DNA of 64,000 nucleotides from Paenisporosarcina sp. FSL H8-0542 (GCF_038632915.1 NZ_CP152050.1:2201001-2265000), one strand, 5' to 3'. Numbered from the stretch's first letter, positions 40,273 to 50,087 are shown. The notes: generated by a model from the letters alone, not told the origin. A program made the numbers and translations.

Positions 40273-41169
40273 TCAATTTTGAATAGACAATCCTTGAAAA
40301 TCTTCTACAATTTGATAGCCATTCCAGATTGGTTTAGCCCCATCTAATAGCGACCGGTTGGGTCCGAGTGACAGCATTGAGGTGATGGGACCAGGGACAC
40401 AATAGACATCTTTTCCATTGTCCAAAGCATGTTGGAGGGTACTGACTGTTCCACTTTTTTCTTTTGCCTCTGTTACAACCAGTGCTTGAGAAATACCGCT
40501 GATTAGCCGGTTTCGCATAGGAAAATACCATTTTTGCGGGGTGACGTACGGTGGATACTCCGTCAAAGTTAAATGATGCTTTTCCATGATCGTATATAAC
40601 TGGTCATTCTCTTTGGGATAGCGGGTGAAGTGACCATGACCAAGGATTCCGATGGTTTTTCCACCAAGATTATGAGTTGCCTGATGAGCCATTGCATCAG
40701 CACCTTTCGCCATGCCACTGACAATGACCATATCATACTCAATAAGTGGAGGAAGAATCAATGACATCGAAGCTCTCGAATAGTCCGTTGCGTCTCTCGC
40801 ACCAACGACGGACACGTAATATTTCATCGTTAAATAATCAATATTGCCTTTCGCGTAAAGAATTGTTGGCGGGTCATAAAGTGTTCTTAATTGTTTGGGA
40901 TAATTAGGATGGTTAAATGGGATTGGGGTAATGTTATTCGAGTTATATGCTTGTATAAGGGGGGTTTCAAGCACTTTTGCATATGCATCTTTAAATTTCC
41001 TGGCACGTTCAGGAGTCAGTCTCAATAATTTCGAAAGCTGATTGATATCCATTGCCTCGCATGATGCTAATTCAGAATCTACTTGAAGTAGGGGCTCCAA
41101 GCGATTTAGAGGGATTGGCAAAACGTAGTGAAGCGCCAATAAACGATGATGAAATGATAGATTGATCAT
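40273..41169 (-). CDS. dprA: DNA-processing protein DprA
   Basis: A 298-residue DprA (Smf), which loads RecA on incoming single-stranded DNA during transformation. The Rossmann-like core shows YVSVVGARDATDYSR, VSGMAKGADAMAHQATHNLG, FPMRNRLISGIS and CVPGPITSMLSLGPNRSLLDGA. The first 90 residues carry the usual N-terminal region. A hairpin lies in its leader. It follows sucD, as in B. subtilis. Confidence 0.92.
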   Translation of the reverse strand: MINLSFHHRLLALHYVLPIPLNRLEPLLQVDSELASCEAMDINQLSKLLRLTPERARKFKDAYAKVLETPLIQAYNSNNITPIPFNHPNYPKQLRTLYDPPTILYAKGNIDYLTMKYYVSVVGARDATDYSRASMSLILPPLIEYDMVIVSGMAKGADAMAHQATHNLGGKTIGILGHGHFTRYPKENDQLYTIMEKHHLTLTEYPPYVTPQKWYFPMRNRLISGISQALVVTEAKEKSGTVSTLQHALDNGKDVYCVPGPITSMLSLGPNRSLLDGAKPIWNGYQIVEDFQGLSIQN

Positions 41170-41192
41170 GCATTTCCTCCTTTTTTATAGAT

Positions 41193-41229
41193 AAAGAAGC
41201 GAAACATCCGACGATGCGTCGCTTTCTTT
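41193..41229. repeat. Hairpin in the dprA leader
   Basis: AAAGAAGCGA (41193-41202) pairs with TCGCTTTCTTT (41219-41229) with one bulged base, and an inner CATC/GATG pair extends it. It lies 24 nt before the dprA start codon. The U-tracts on both strands are weak. Confidence 0.5.
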
Positions 41230-41357
41230 TATATTAATCTGTTATTTATAAATTGACCAGTTTTCGACTACTTTCGACTTCTACTTTTCTGAGTTTCTTC
41301 TATATAAATTAGATGTTAGAACCGCTTGTTATAAAGAATTATATTATTAGACAAAAT

Positions 41358-41396
41358 CAAAAAAGCCCGAAACGTTGATTTAACAACGTTTCGAGC
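41358..41396 (-). terminator. Rho-independent terminator of sucD
   Basis: Minus strand: GCTCGAAACGTTG pairs with CAACGTTTCGGGC (one G-U), then a six-T run, 13 nt after the sucD stop codon. Confidence 0.88.
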
Positions 41397-41408
41397 ATTT
41401 ATTTTAGA

Positions 41409-42311
41409 TTAATGTGTTTTACATTGATCGTACAAGCCTTTTTCTTTAATCACTTTGATTAAAGTTTCACCAATAACAGATGGAGTAGCTGCAACTTCCA
41501 TGCCAGCTTCATTCATCGCTTTGATTTTGTCAGCAGCTGTACCTTTACCACCAGAGATAATCGCACCGGCATGGCCCATACGTTTACCTTCAGGAGCTGT
41601 TTGTCCACCAATGAATCCTACTACAGGTTTAGTCATGTTAGTTTTGATCCACTCAGCAGCTTCTTCTTCAGCTGTTCCGCCGATCTCACCAATCATTACT
41701 ACTGCATACGTATCTGGATCTTCATTGAATGCAGATAATGCATCGATGAAGTCAGTTCCGTTTACTGGGTCTCCACCAATACCTACAGCTGTACTTTGTC
41801 CAATACCTTCTTGAGAAAGTTGGTGTACTGCTTCATAAGTTAGTGTACCAGAACGAGAAACTACGCCTACATGGCCTTTTTTGTGAATGTATCCTGGCAT
41901 AATACCAATTTTACATTCTTCAGGTGTAATAACACCTGGGCAGTTCGGTCCGACTAAACGAGTTTTCTTGCCTTCCATATAGCGTTTAACTTTTACCATA
42001 TCAAGAACAGGAATGTGTTCAGTAATACAAATCGCCATATCCAAGTCAGCATCTACTGCTTCAAGAATAGCATCTGCAGCGAATGGAGCTGGAACATAAA
42101 TAACGGACACGTTAGCGCCAGTTGCTTTCACAGCTTCTTCTACTGTATTGAAAACGGGTACGCCTTCAGCTTCAGTTCCGCCTTTACCTGGAGTTACACC
42201 AGCGACGATTTTTGTACCATATTCAAGCATTTGCTTTGTATGGAAAAGAGCTGTTGATCCCGTAATACCTTGCACGAGTACTTTCGTATCTTTGTTAATA
42301 TAAACGCTCAT
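41409..42311 (-). CDS. sucD: Succinyl-CoA synthetase alpha subunit
   Basis: A 300-residue subunit of the TCA-cycle enzyme that makes ATP or GTP from succinyl-CoA. The CoA-binding Rossmann motif [16 protein letters not shown] is at the N terminus; the phospho-histidine loop [18 protein letters not shown] is intact. It follows sucC by 18 nt and ends in a strong terminator. Confidence 0.97.
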   Translation of the reverse strand: MSVYINKDTKVLVQGITGSTALFHTKQMLEYGTKIVAGVTPGKGGTEAEGVPVFNTVEEAVKATGANVSVIYVPAPFAADAILEAVDADLDMAICITEHIPVLDMVKVKRYMEGKKTRLVGPNCPGVITPEECKIGIMPGYIHKKGHVGVVSRSGTLTYEAVHQLSQEGIGQSTAVGIGGDPVNGTDFIDALSAFNEDPDTYAVVMIGEIGGTAEEEAAEWIKTNMTKPVVGFIGGQTAPEGKRMGHAGAIISGGKGTAADKIKAMNEAGMEVAATPSVIGETLIKVIKEKGLYDQCKTH

Positions 42312-42329
42312 CTTTTGTCCCTGCCTTTC

Positions 42330-43490
42330 TTAGCCTACAAGTTCAACAATTTTTTGCGCGCCATCAGCCATAGAGCCAGCCGCAATAATGTTTAAGCCAG
42401 ATTCATTCAATAATTTCTTCCCAAGTTCTACGTTTGTACCTTCCAAACGAACAACTAAAGGTACTTGCAATCCAACTTCTTTCGCAGCTGTGATTACGCC
42501 TTCAGCGATAACGTCACACTTCATGATTCCGCCAAAGATGTTAACGAAGATCCCTTTAACATTTTTGTCTGAAAGAATGATTTTGAATGCTTCCGTTACT
42601 TTCTCAGCTGTCGCACCGCCCCCAACGTCAAGGAAGTTAGCGGGTGATCCGCCGTAGTAGCTGATTGTATCCATTGTTGCCATAGCTAGTCCAGCACCGT
42701 TAACCATACATCCGATGTTGCCATCCAATGAGATATAGCTTAAGTCATATTTAGAAGCTTCGATTTCTTTTGCATCTTCTTCGTCATAGTCGCGTAATTC
42801 CAAAATGTCTTTATGACGGTATAAAGCATTAGCGTCGAAGTTAAACTTCGCGTCAAGTGCCATAACGTCTCCACCACCTGTTACAACTAGTGGATTGATT
42901 TCAACGATTGCCGCATCTTTTTCAACAAACACTTGGTAAAGACCAAGCATGAATTTCACAGCTTTGTTTACTAGCTTAGCTGGAATGTTCATGTTGAAAG
43001 CCATACGACGAGCTTGGAAGCCTGTTAATCCAATAACTGGATCGATTACTTCTTTGAAGATTTTTTCAGGAGTTGCTTCAGCAACTTCTTCAATGTCCAT
43101 TCCGCCCTCTTCAGAACCCATAAGAGTTACACGTGAAGTTGCACGGTCAAGTACTAAACCTAAGTAGTACTCTTTCTTAATGTCGCAGCCTTCTTCAACT
43201 AGAAGACGCTTGATTTCTTTTCCTTCAGGACCTGTCTGATGAGTGACAAGGACTTTACCAAGAAGTTCCTTCGCGTATGTACGAACTTCATCCAAGTTCT
43301 TCGCGATTTTAACACCGCCAGCTTTACCACGACCACCTGCGTGGATTTGAGCTTTCACCACGACAACTTCAGTGCCTAGTTCTTTTGCAGCTTTTACTGC
43401 TTCTTCAGGAGAAAAAGCAACTAAACCGTTCGACACTGCGACACCATATTGTCTGAGGAGTTGTTTACCTTGATATTCATGGATATTCAT
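42330..43490 (-). CDS. sucC: Succinyl-CoA synthetase beta subunit
   Basis: A 386-residue ATP-grasp subunit. [20 protein letters not shown] is the usual start; [14 protein letters not shown] and [19 protein letters not shown] are signatures. The ATG at 43490 has AGGATG upstream; the frame is open six codons further. A good promoter lies in the 142-nt gap after ylqH, so sucC-sucD form a two-gene operon. Confidence 0.97.
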   Translation of the reverse strand: MNIHEYQGKQLLRQYGVAVSNGLVAFSPEEAVKAAKELGTEVVVVKAQIHAGGRGKAGGVKIAKNLDEVRTYAKELLGKVLVTHQTGPEGKEIKRLLVEEGCDIKKEYYLGLVLDRATSRVTLMGSEEGGMDIEEVAEATPEKIFKEVIDPVIGLTGFQARRMAFNMNIPAKLVNKAVKFMLGLYQVFVEKDAAIVEINPLVVTGGGDVMALDAKFNFDANALYRHKDILELRDYDEEDAKEIEASKYDLSYISLDGNIGCMVNGAGLAMATMDTISYYGGSPANFLDVGGGATAEKVTEAFKIILSDKNVKGIFVNIFGGIMKCDVIAEGVITAAKEVGLQVPLVVRLEGTNVELGKKLLNESGLNIIAAGSMADGAQKIVELVG

Positions 43491-43538
43491 TTTACATCCT
43501 CCAATCAAACTTCTGTCAAGTAATTTACTACCTTAACC

Positions 43539-43567
43539 ATTGTATAAAACCTGTCATACAATGTCCA
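43539..43567 (-). promoter_or_regulatory. Sigma-A promoter of sucC-sucD
   Basis: Minus strand: TGGACA (43562-43567, 5 of 6), 17-bp spacer, TACAAT (43539-43544). The sequence ATTGTAT...ATACAAT makes a partial inverted repeat across the promoter, which may be an operator. Confidence 0.65.
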
Positions 43568-43632
43568 CACTTGTCCTTAATATTACTGAAACATCGAATA
43601 TTCTGTACTTTTTTGTCGAAAAAAGAGTTTTT

Positions 43633-43917
43633 CTATTTATTCATGCCATGCGACTTGTCAATCCGGTAAATAAATGCAAACACTTCTGCAACCGCTTGAT
43701 ACAACTCTTCAGGAATCGATTCATTAATATCCAATTGGCCAAGCAGCGACACTAAACTAGGATCTTCTTGTATGGGAATTTTATGTTCATGTGCTTTTTT
43801 TATTAGATTTTCAGCAATTACACCTTTGCCTTTAGCTATGACTGTCGGGGCATTTTCTACATTCTGTTTATATGTCAATGCGACAGCTTCTTTGATGGTC
43901 TTGTTTTCTTCCCTCAT
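43633..43917 (-). CDS. ylqH: FlhB-C-terminal-like protein YlqH
   Basis: A 94-residue protein equivalent to the cytoplasmic C-terminal domain of FlhB/YscU (TIKEAVALTYKQNVENAPTV; GVIAENLIKKAHEHKIPIQED). The NPTH self-cleavage motif and the membrane part of FlhB are absent, as in B. subtilis YlqH. The ATG overlaps the stop of ylqG (ATGA). Function is unknown; FlhB C-domain homologues control substrate switching in flagellar export. Kept here although no flagellar operon lies nearby. Confidence 0.85.
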   Translation of the reverse strand: MREENKTIKEAVALTYKQNVENAPTVIAKGKGVIAENLIKKAHEHKIPIQEDPSLVSLLGQLDINESIPEELYQAVAEVFAFIYRIDKSHGMNK

Positions 43918-45794
43918 ATTAGAACATCCACTCCCCACTTGCTTACTTGCGCCTCTGTCAATATTGGATGGGGCTCCGGTTGCTTTATATAACTTTTCAT
44001 AAATACGCCTGATAATTGATAATTTAACGAGCTAAGACCTGTTTTAAGCGCTTCTCTGAACTGTTCTGCATAAGGCATTAATGCATCACTTTCGTTAAAA
44101 ATATTAATTGTGATAACACGATTTTGTATTTGCATATCAATTACAGTCTCTTTCAAAGAAGCTAAGTCCAGATAAAACATGACACGGGCATAATTGGAAT
44201 CGATTTTCCCATCCTCTTTCATTTGACCATTCCATTGCAGTGAGGCATCCATGCGTTTTCCGAGAAAATCCAGTGGAACTTGCATAAGAAACTGATGTTG
44301 AGGACCATTTTCACCCGATAATATTTGCATCCCATTCAACCGGGAAACAATCATTTCTGCTGTTTCTTTCAACGTGGTTGCAATCGCTTGATTTTGTAGT
44401 AATGCCAGCAATTGGGGTTTAAGCGAATCACTTAATTGGCTCAGATTCGCTCCTTTCGCTAATTTTGCTTCGTAAGCAAATCCGATATTGCCAAGTATTT
44501 GTTTCATTGCTTGTTCGATCGCTATGCTGTTTATTCCAGATTGAATTGTAGCTTCTGCTGTAATAAAAGCTTGCTGAACGGGTAGTTGATTGGATTTACT
44601 AGATAGCAGTGTTAATTGTTCAAATACCTTTGCGTCCAACTCTTTACCGTTCAAGGAAGTTAATATGGACAACACATAATCCTTTGGTGTAAACAATTTC
44701 TGGTCAGTGTGAAATGGTTGGGATTGACTTGCTTCGGCAAATGCCTTTAATACTTCATTTATTAAAGACTTTATAGCCGTATTCCATTCTCGCGTTTGAG
44801 GTGCTATCTGCACTACTTTTTGAATCAGTTGTTGGATTTCATCTTTTCCTTCAGCTGATAGAAGTTGATTCTGTTGAATCATGTTTTGAAGAAATTTCAA
44901 TAGTTCCTGAGCTCGAACTGGGTTTTGCAATTGAAGAAGTAGTTGTCCAACTTGCAAACCTTGCCCATCAGCTGGTGATTCAATGGATGTTACTTGTGAA
45001 CTTAACCAGTTGGCAAGTGTTGCTTGTTTTGGGACAAGTCCAACGTCTTTCAACAAATTCAACAATGCCAGCTTGTCACTTTCGCTTGTTTTCTGTGATT
45101 GTAATCGTTCAATCACTTGTCCGAGTATTGCCCCGCCAAGTTCATTTGAGAAAGGCTGAGATATTTGCGCTAATGCTTTATCAAGGTTTCCCTTTTGGCT
45201 GGATGGAATGGACGTATCATTTTGTAACGCTATATTAAATGCATCCAATAGCTGATGTAAGCCATTCTTATCTTGTCCGCTGATTAACGTGCGAAAGTTT
45301 TCATTCGTAAATAATAAATTGAGCTCACTCAGTTTCTGAATCGCCAACAAACCTTCTTCCATTTTAACCTGTGGTGGGATTTCTTTCAGCCATTGTTCTG
45401 CCAATAGTAACTGTTCTTTAGATAGAGGTATTTTCTCTTTGACCATCTGTTGCACAATACTCTGCATTTCGGTTGTTTTCGGCAACTGAAGAGAGTCCAT
45501 TAACTGCTTCGTTTGACTGGATGTGGCTTTGGAAGAGTTTAGAGCGTCTGTCACTACCTTTAATTGCAAAGTTGCTTTATCACCTACTATTTGAAAGTAA
45601 TGAGCATCTCCGGCTTTTAAAGGAACTTCTAATATCGCCATCATTTTTTGATTTCCCACTTGAACTTCGGCTCTTTGGTCAGGAAATAATTTTTTCACAC
45701 TCCCATGAACCACTTGACCGTGTTTTAACAAGAAAACCTGTTCACTTGTGACTGCGGTTCGAATGGATTGCTGTATTGTGGATGACATGCTCAA
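43914..45794 (-). CDS. ylqG: FliK-like protein YlqG
   Basis: A 626-residue Gln/Leu-rich, mostly helical protein. The C-terminal part (MQIQNRVITINIFNESDALM, then EQFREALKTGLSSLNYQLSGV) resembles the FliK hook-length-control C-terminal domain. It lies between rnhB and ylqH like ylqG in B. subtilis. No signal peptide or membrane helix was seen. With the FlhB-like YlqH it reproduces the FliK/FlhB partnership, but its function is unknown. The FliK relation is judged by eye and is moderate. Confidence 0.78.
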   Translation of the reverse strand: MSMSSTIQQSIRTAVTSEQVFLLKHGQVVHGSVKKLFPDQRAEVQVGNQKMMAILEVPLKAGDAHYFQIVGDKATLQLKVVTDALNSSKATSSQTKQLMDSLQLPKTTEMQSIVQQMVKEKIPLSKEQLLLAEQWLKEIPPQVKMEEGLLAIQKLSELNLLFTNENFRTLISGQDKNGLHQLLDAFNIALQNDTSIPSSQKGNLDKALAQISQPFSNELGGAILGQVIERLQSQKTSESDKLALLNLLKDVGLVPKQATLANWLSSQVTSIESPADGQGLQVGQLLLQLQNPVRAQELLKFLQNMIQQNQLLSAEGKDEIQQLIQKVVQIAPQTREWNTAIKSLINEVLKAFAEASQSQPFHTDQKLFTPKDYVLSILTSLNGKELDAKVFEQLTLLSSKSNQLPVQQAFITAEATIQSGINSIAIEQAMKQILGNIGFAYEAKLAKGANLSQLSDSLKPQLLALLQNQAIATTLKETAEMIVSRLNGMQILSGENGPQHQFLMQVPLDFLGKRMDASLQWNGQMKEDGKIDSNYARVMFYLDLASLKETVIDMQIQNRVITINIFNESDALMPYAEQFREALKTGLSSLNYQLSGVFMKSYIKQPEPHPILTEAQVSKWGVDVLI

Positions 45795-45801
45795 ACCGCC
45801 T

Positions 45802-46566
45802 TTATGAAATCATGGATTTTATAGGTTCAAATGATTTTCTATGAATGGGCGTTGGACCAAACTCACTCAAAGCTTCCAAATGTAAAGCTGTCCCGTATCC
45901 GGCATTTTTCGAAAAATGATATTCTGGATAGATTTTATCAAACTCATCCATTATTTCATCACGCGTTGTTTTTGCTAATATCGATGCTGCAGCGATGGCC
46001 AGACTCTTGGCATCCCCTTTGATGATCGAGTGTTGTGATGTTGTTGTAGGCAGCTTCATGGCGTCAACCAGTAAGACATGCGGTTCTATCGACAAGTTGT
46101 CAACTGCTTTCATCATGGATAACCGTGTCGCTTCGTAGATATTTAAGGTATCAATTTGTTCAACTTCTTGAATATGTATGGAATAACAATGTGCATGTTT
46201 TTTAATGACTTCTGCGAAACTCTGCCTTTTACTGCGTGACAGCTGTTTGGAGTCATTTATCCCAAAAAGTTCGCTCGGGTAATCCTTGAAAATGACAGCC
46301 GCAGTTACGACAGGACCAGCAAGAGGGCCTCTCCCTGCTTCATCTATGCCAGCTACCAAATCATTCATCGTAAGCTTGTGACTATTGTCAAAATGAATCT
46401 TTTCTTCATGTTCAAGTTGAACTTTTTTCTGCATTTCCAGTCTCTTTAGCCAGGACGCAACCAGCTTTTGAACACCCGTCCGTTGATCGTTCATGAGTTC
46501 ATTCGTCCAGTCATTAGGTTTTGATGTGTTCCTAAGTTGTTCTGAAATTGCCTTTATTGTTAGCAT
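45802..46566 (-). CDS. rnhB: Ribonuclease HII
   Basis: A 254-residue enzyme that removes ribonucleotides and RNA from DNA-RNA hybrids. VAGIDEAGRGPLAGPVV holds catalytic Asp75 and Glu76, and further acidic residues lie in VLLVDAMKLP and KTTRDEIMDE. The N-terminal 70 residues are the usual Firmicutes extension. It precedes ylqG by seven nt. Confidence 0.96.
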   Translation of the reverse strand: MLTIKAISEQLRNTSKPNDWTNELMNDQRTGVQKLVASWLKRLEMQKKVQLEHEEKIHFDNSHKLTMNDLVAGIDEAGRGPLAGPVVTAAVIFKDYPSELFGINDSKQLSRSKRQSFAEVIKKHAHCYSIHIQEVEQIDTLNIYEATRLSMMKAVDNLSIEPHVLLVDAMKLPTTTSQHSIIKGDAKSLAIAAASILAKTTRDEIMDEFDKIYPEYHFSKNAGYGTALHLEALSEFGPTPIHRKSFEPIKSMIS

Positions 46567-46717
46567 TCCGCTTCACCTCTTTGTCTGTGTTTTGCTATAT
46601 ATGTATGAATGTTGATGATATTGAATATAAAACGAGAGCGTGCATTTACACCTTGCTCTAATAAGAACCCAATTTGAAGGTTGCCGTTGATATTCCACAA
46701 AAAACGTCTTGTGTTTA

Positions 46718-46753
46718 TAAAAAAACCTTTCTTACCCGAAGGTAAAAAAGGTT
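46718..46753 (-). terminator. Rho-independent terminator of rbgA
   Basis: Minus strand: AACCTTTTTTACC pairs with GGTAAGAAAGGTT (one mismatch, TTCG tetraloop), then TTTTTATA. The stem begins within the rbgA stop codon. Confidence 0.85.
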
Positions 46754-47621
46754 ACTGTTCAGGTTCTGATACCAATTCATCCACAATATCAAACGTCAAT
46801 TTACCGAGATGTTGCCCACGGATATCACGTACAATAAGTTGCGCAACTTGATCATAATCGATTTCCCCACCACCTGCGTAGGCACGTCTAAGTTTCCCGA
46901 TATGGTCAAATGTGACAACTAAGTCCTCATCTACTTCAGATAATTTGTAGCGTTCTTCCATACGTTTTGGATAATGTGCAGCTAAGAACTTCAGACCATA
47001 TACAGCCAAGTCTTCCATATTGGTTATGGTGTCTTTGATTGCACCTGTCAATGCCAGTTTGTAACCTACAGCCTGGTCTTCAAACTTCGGCCACAGGATA
47101 CCTGGTGTATCCAAAAGCTCTAGTTCTTTCCCAACTTTTATCCACTGTTGGGCTTTTGTGATACCAGGCGTATTGCCCGTTTTAGCTAGATTCTTCTTCG
47201 CCAGACGGTTGATTAACGTTGATTTACCAACGTTAGGAATCCCGACGATCATCGCACGAATAGCTCGTGGTTTGATTCCACGAAGGCGCATACGCTCCCA
47301 CTTTTCGAACAACAGCTCACTTGCTGCTTTGGTCACAACTTGTAACCCTTTGCCTTCAAGCGAATTGATGGCAACAGCACGGTGCCCACGTTCTTCAAAA
47401 TATTGAATCCACTTTTTCGTTTGAAAATCATCAGCCATGTCCATTTTATTTAAAATCAAAAGACGTGTCTTCTGCCCGATCACTTCATCAATCATCGGAT
47501 TTCGTGAAGACAGCGGCAATCTTGCATCAATCAATTCAAATATAATATCGACTAATTTTAATTTTTCCGTAACTTCACGACGAGCTTTCGCCATATGACC
47601 CGGAAACCATTGAATGGTCAT
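46752..47621 (-). CDS. rbgA: Ribosome biogenesis GTPase RbgA (YlqF)
   Basis: A 289-residue circularly permuted GTPase essential for 50S assembly. The G motifs appear in the order G4-G1-G3: NKMD (58-61), GIPNVGKS (127-134), DTPG (171-174). The N-terminal [13 protein letters not shown] is typical. It follows lepB by 19 nt. Confidence 0.96.
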   Translation of the reverse strand: MTIQWFPGHMAKARREVTEKLKLVDIIFELIDARLPLSSRNPMIDEVIGQKTRLLILNKMDMADDFQTKKWIQYFEERGHRAVAINSLEGKGLQVVTKAASELLFEKWERMRLRGIKPRAIRAMIVGIPNVGKSTLINRLAKKNLAKTGNTPGITKAQQWIKVGKELELLDTPGILWPKFEDQAVGYKLALTGAIKDTITNMEDLAVYGLKFLAAHYPKRMEERYKLSEVDEDLVVTFDHIGKLRRAYAGGGEIDYDQVAQLIVRDIRGQHLGKLTFDIVDELVSEPEQ

Positions 47622-47640
47622 TTTCTAATCTCCTCCTGTG

Positions 47641-48201
47641 TTACTCAACAAGTCCCATTTCAGTTGGTGGCCAGAAAATAACTTTCGTACTGCCTATTAT
47701 TTCTTCCATTGGCACCACACCGATAATTCGGCTGTCTTTACTGTATCTTCGGTTGTCCCCCATGACAAATACATGCCCTTCAGGAACAACTTCCATTTGA
47801 ATCAGTTCTTCAAGTGTAAAATCTTCTGTTAATGTACCTTCAATAATATCTTTTTTATATGCGTCCAAGTATGGTTCCGGTTGAGGTTTCCCATTGATAT
47901 AAAGCTGATCATTTTTATAAGCGATATGATCTCCTGGTACACCGATGACACGTTTAATGTAATCCTTCTTCTCAGGTGCATGGAACACGACGATATCGAA
48001 ACGGTCTGGTTCCCCCACTTCATAGCCGATTTTGTTGACAATCATCCGATCTCCGTCTTCAAGAGTCGGCATCATCGATTCCCCATCAACTACGATTGGT
48101 GTAAATAAAAAATATCGAATAAGCCAGGCTAGTCCAAATGCGATAAGCAAAGCTTTTGACCATTCCCATAACTCATTTTTCTCTTTTTTCGTCTGTTCCA
48201 T
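47641..48201 (-). CDS. lepB: Type I signal peptidase
   Basis: A 186-residue membrane-bound signal peptidase (SipS type). One transmembrane helix (about 13-33) is followed by the catalytic serine in GESMMPT (Ser42) and catalytic lysine in DYIKRVIGVPGD (Lys83); GDNRRYSKDSR is box E. The ATG at 48201 has GGGGGCAA upstream. It lies between rplS and rbgA, an arrangement I recall from other Bacillales, and probably forms an operon with rbgA. Confidence 0.94.
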   Translation of the reverse strand: MEQTKKEKNELWEWSKALLIAFGLAWLIRYFLFTPIVVDGESMMPTLEDGDRMIVNKIGYEVGEPDRFDIVVFHAPEKKDYIKRVIGVPGDHIAYKNDQLYINGKPQPEPYLDAYKKDIIEGTLTEDFTLEELIQMEVVPEGHVFVMGDNRRYSKDSRIIGVVPMEEIIGSTKVIFWPPTEMGLVE

Positions 48202-48255
48202 TTTGTTGCCCCCTTGCGTCAATTACTTATATTGTACAAGTATTTATAAAGACAA

Positions 48256-48294
48256 GCAAAAAGAAAGAGAGCTTGTTAGCCAAGCTCCCTTTCT
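48256..48294 (-). terminator. Rho-independent terminator of rplS
   Basis: Minus strand: AGAAAGGGAGCTTG pairs with CAAGCTCTCTTTCT (one G-U), then TTTTGCTTG, about 10 nt after the rplS stop codon. Confidence 0.85.
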
Positions 48295-48304
48295 GATTTG
48301 ATAA

Positions 48305-48649
48305 TTATCGAATTTCTTTAATACGAGCTGCTTTACCACGTAATTCACGTAGGTAGTACAATTTCGCACGACGTACTTTACCACGACGAAGAACTTCTAA
48401 ACGAGCAATTTTTGGTGTGTGTACAGGGAATGTACGTTCAACACCTACACCGTAAGAAATTTTACGAACTGTGAAAGTCGAGCTTACACCGCCACCGCGA
48501 CGTTTAATAACAATACCTTCATACATTTGAATACGTTCGCGAGTTCCCTCAACGACCTTAACGTGTACACGTACAGTGTCACCAGGACGGAATTCAGGAA
48601 GATCCGTACGAAGTTGTTCTTTAGTGATTTCAGTAATAATGTTTTGCAT
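48305..48649 (-). CDS. rplS: 50S ribosomal protein L19
   Basis: A 114-residue L19 at the 30S-50S interface. [20 protein letters not shown] and [20 protein letters not shown] are diagnostic. It has its own promoter, a leader of about 85 nt and a terminator, so it is a single-gene unit after trmD. Confidence 0.97.
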   Translation of the reverse strand: MQNIITEITKEQLRTDLPEFRPGDTVRVHVKVVEGTRERIQMYEGIVIKRRGGGVSSTFTVRKISYGVGVERTFPVHTPKIARLEVLRRGKVRRAKLYYLRELRGKAARIKEIR

Positions 48650-48734
48650 GGTTTTCTCTCCTTAGACAGATGCTCATGCCAGCGACAATGGCTGCAGCGG
48701 AACACCGTAATTCAGCACTTCACATAGAAGTACA
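48650..48734 (-). promoter_or_regulatory. Candidate L19 (rplS) leader
   Basis: The leader between the promoter and rplS, on the minus strand, contains GTGCTGAATTACGGTGTTCC and then GCAGCCATTGTCGCTGGCATG, able to form two small hairpins. L19 leaders of about this size are described in Firmicutes. The class was recognised by position and length, not by a model search. Confidence 0.5.
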
Positions 48735-48740
48735 GAATAG

Positions 48741-48769
48741 ATGATACCACAATTCATCGAAGCTAGCAA
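48741..48769 (-). promoter_or_regulatory. Sigma-A promoter of rplS
   Basis: Minus strand: TTGCTA (48764-48769), 17-bp spacer, TATCAT (48741-48746) preceded by TGG. The -35 lies in the gap right at the end of trmD. Confidence 0.65.
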
Positions 48770-48775
48770 GGCAAA

Positions 48776-49516
48776 TTAGTTGGTTTTTTCATTCTCCCAC
48801 CGTGCGATGAGCTTTTTCTCAGCTGCTGTCAATTCATGATTGGACAACAAATCTGGTCGTCTGCTCCACGTACGATATAAAGACTGTTCACTGCGCCATT
48901 GATCAATGTGTGCATGATTTCCTGAAAGTAATACGTCTGGCACTTTCAGCCCTCTGAAATCGGCAGGACGTGTATATTGTGGATGTTCAAGCAATCCAGT
49001 TGAAAATGAATCCTGTACGGGTGACTCTCCATTTCCAAGTACGCCAGGTAACAATCGTACGACACTATCGATGACAGTCATTGCACCAAGTTCTCCACCA
49101 GTCAATACAAAATCCCCAATCGAGATTTCATCCGTCACCAAGTGTTCGCGGATTCGTTCATCATAACCCTCATAATGTCCACACAAAAACACTAACTCTT
49201 CTTCAAGCGCCAATTCTTCAGCTTTCGCTTGAGTAAAGCGCTCCCCTTGAGGACACATCAAAATGATGCGAGGTTTCTTGGAGCTAGCGGTAATTGCCTC
49301 CACGGCTTGAAATAAAGGCTCTGGCTTTAACACCATGCCTGCACCGCCACCATATGGATAATCGTCCACCTGGTTATGTTTATTGCCCGAATACGTACGG
49401 AAATCGGTTACTGCCAGTGAGACTGCCTGCTTTTCCTGTGCTTTTTTTAAAATCGAAGATCCGAAGACACCATTAAACATGTCTGGGAATAACGACAACA
49501 CATGAATACGCATCAT
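48776..49516 (-). CDS. trmD: tRNA (guanine(37)-N1)-methyltransferase
   Basis: A 246-residue SPOUT-class enzyme that makes m1G37 and prevents frameshifting. [30 protein letters not shown] and [16 protein letters not shown] (trefoil knot) are diagnostic. It overlaps rimM by four bases. Confidence 0.97.
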   Translation of the reverse strand: MMRIHVLSLFPDMFNGVFGSSILKKAQEKQAVSLAVTDFRTYSGNKHNQVDDYPYGGGAGMVLKPEPLFQAVEAITASSKKPRIILMCPQGERFTQAKAEELALEEELVFLCGHYEGYDERIREHLVTDEISIGDFVLTGGELGAMTVIDSVVRLLPGVLGNGESPVQDSFSTGLLEHPQYTRPADFRGLKVPDVLLSGNHAHIDQWRSEQSLYRTWSRRPDLLSNHELTAAEKKLIARWENEKTN

Positions 49517-50025
49517 GACAATAAGCCGTCCAATACATCAATGACGATTTTCTTTTCATCGACATCAATTTCTTTTACTACATCTTCAATATAAGGAATG
49601 TAATGAGCTTTCCCTTTTGCAGGCGTTACGGTCCAAACATCATTTGCTCCCGTTTGCAAAATATCCGTCACCACTCCAATTTCCTGTCCATCCTGGCCAA
49701 ACACAGTACAACCTAGGATTTCATGGAAATAGTACTCGTCCCCTTCTAAATCGGACAACTGATTTTCAGACACTTTTAAAATGCCGTCGCGGAACTCTTG
49801 CACCATTTCAATCGTCAAATAGCCTTCGAATGTCAATAAATCAAAGTTCTTATGTTGACGGTGACTTGCAACAGTTAACACTAGAGGCGATTTTCCATCT
49901 TTGAACAAAGACAGCTTATTACCTACTGCATAACGCTCTTCAGGAAAATCTGTACTTGAAATGACGCGCACTTCTCCACGAATTCCATGTGTATTAACAA
50001 TTTTACCTACGTTATACCAATTCAT
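49513..50025 (-). CDS. rimM: Ribosome maturation factor RimM
   Basis: A 170-residue protein for 30S head maturation, with an N-terminal RimM domain ([17 protein letters not shown]) and a C-terminal PRC barrel ([25 protein letters not shown]). The ATG at 50025 has CGGGAGTG upstream. It is coupled to trmD. B. subtilis ylqD, between khpA and rimM, is missing; a hairpin occupies the gap. Confidence 0.95.
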   Translation of the reverse strand: MNWYNVGKIVNTHGIRGEVRVISSTDFPEERYAVGNKLSLFKDGKSPLVLTVASHRQHKNFDLLTFEGYLTIEMVQEFRDGILKVSENQLSDLEGDEYYFHEILGCTVFGQDGQEIGVVTDILQTGANDVWTVTPAKGKAHYIPYIEDVVKEIDVDEKKIVIDVLDGLLS

Positions 50026-50050
50026 TAAAATCACTCCCGATTTAAAGTGC

Positions 50051-50082
50051 AAAAAAGGAAGGAACCATAAGCTCCCTCCTTT
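50051..50082 (-). terminator. Intrinsic terminator between khpA and rimM
   Basis: Minus strand: AAAGGAGGGAGC pairs with GTTCCTTCCTTT through two or more G-U pairs, then TTTTGC. It lies six nt after the khpA stop and 26 nt before the rimM start codon. Confidence 0.65.
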
Positions 50083-50087
50083 GCGTC

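Noticed and set aside
46567-46717. Additional gene or terminator between rbgA and rnhB
   Set aside because: Only a weak AGAGC/GCTCT hairpin near 46640 was seen, with no coding frame and no U-tract.
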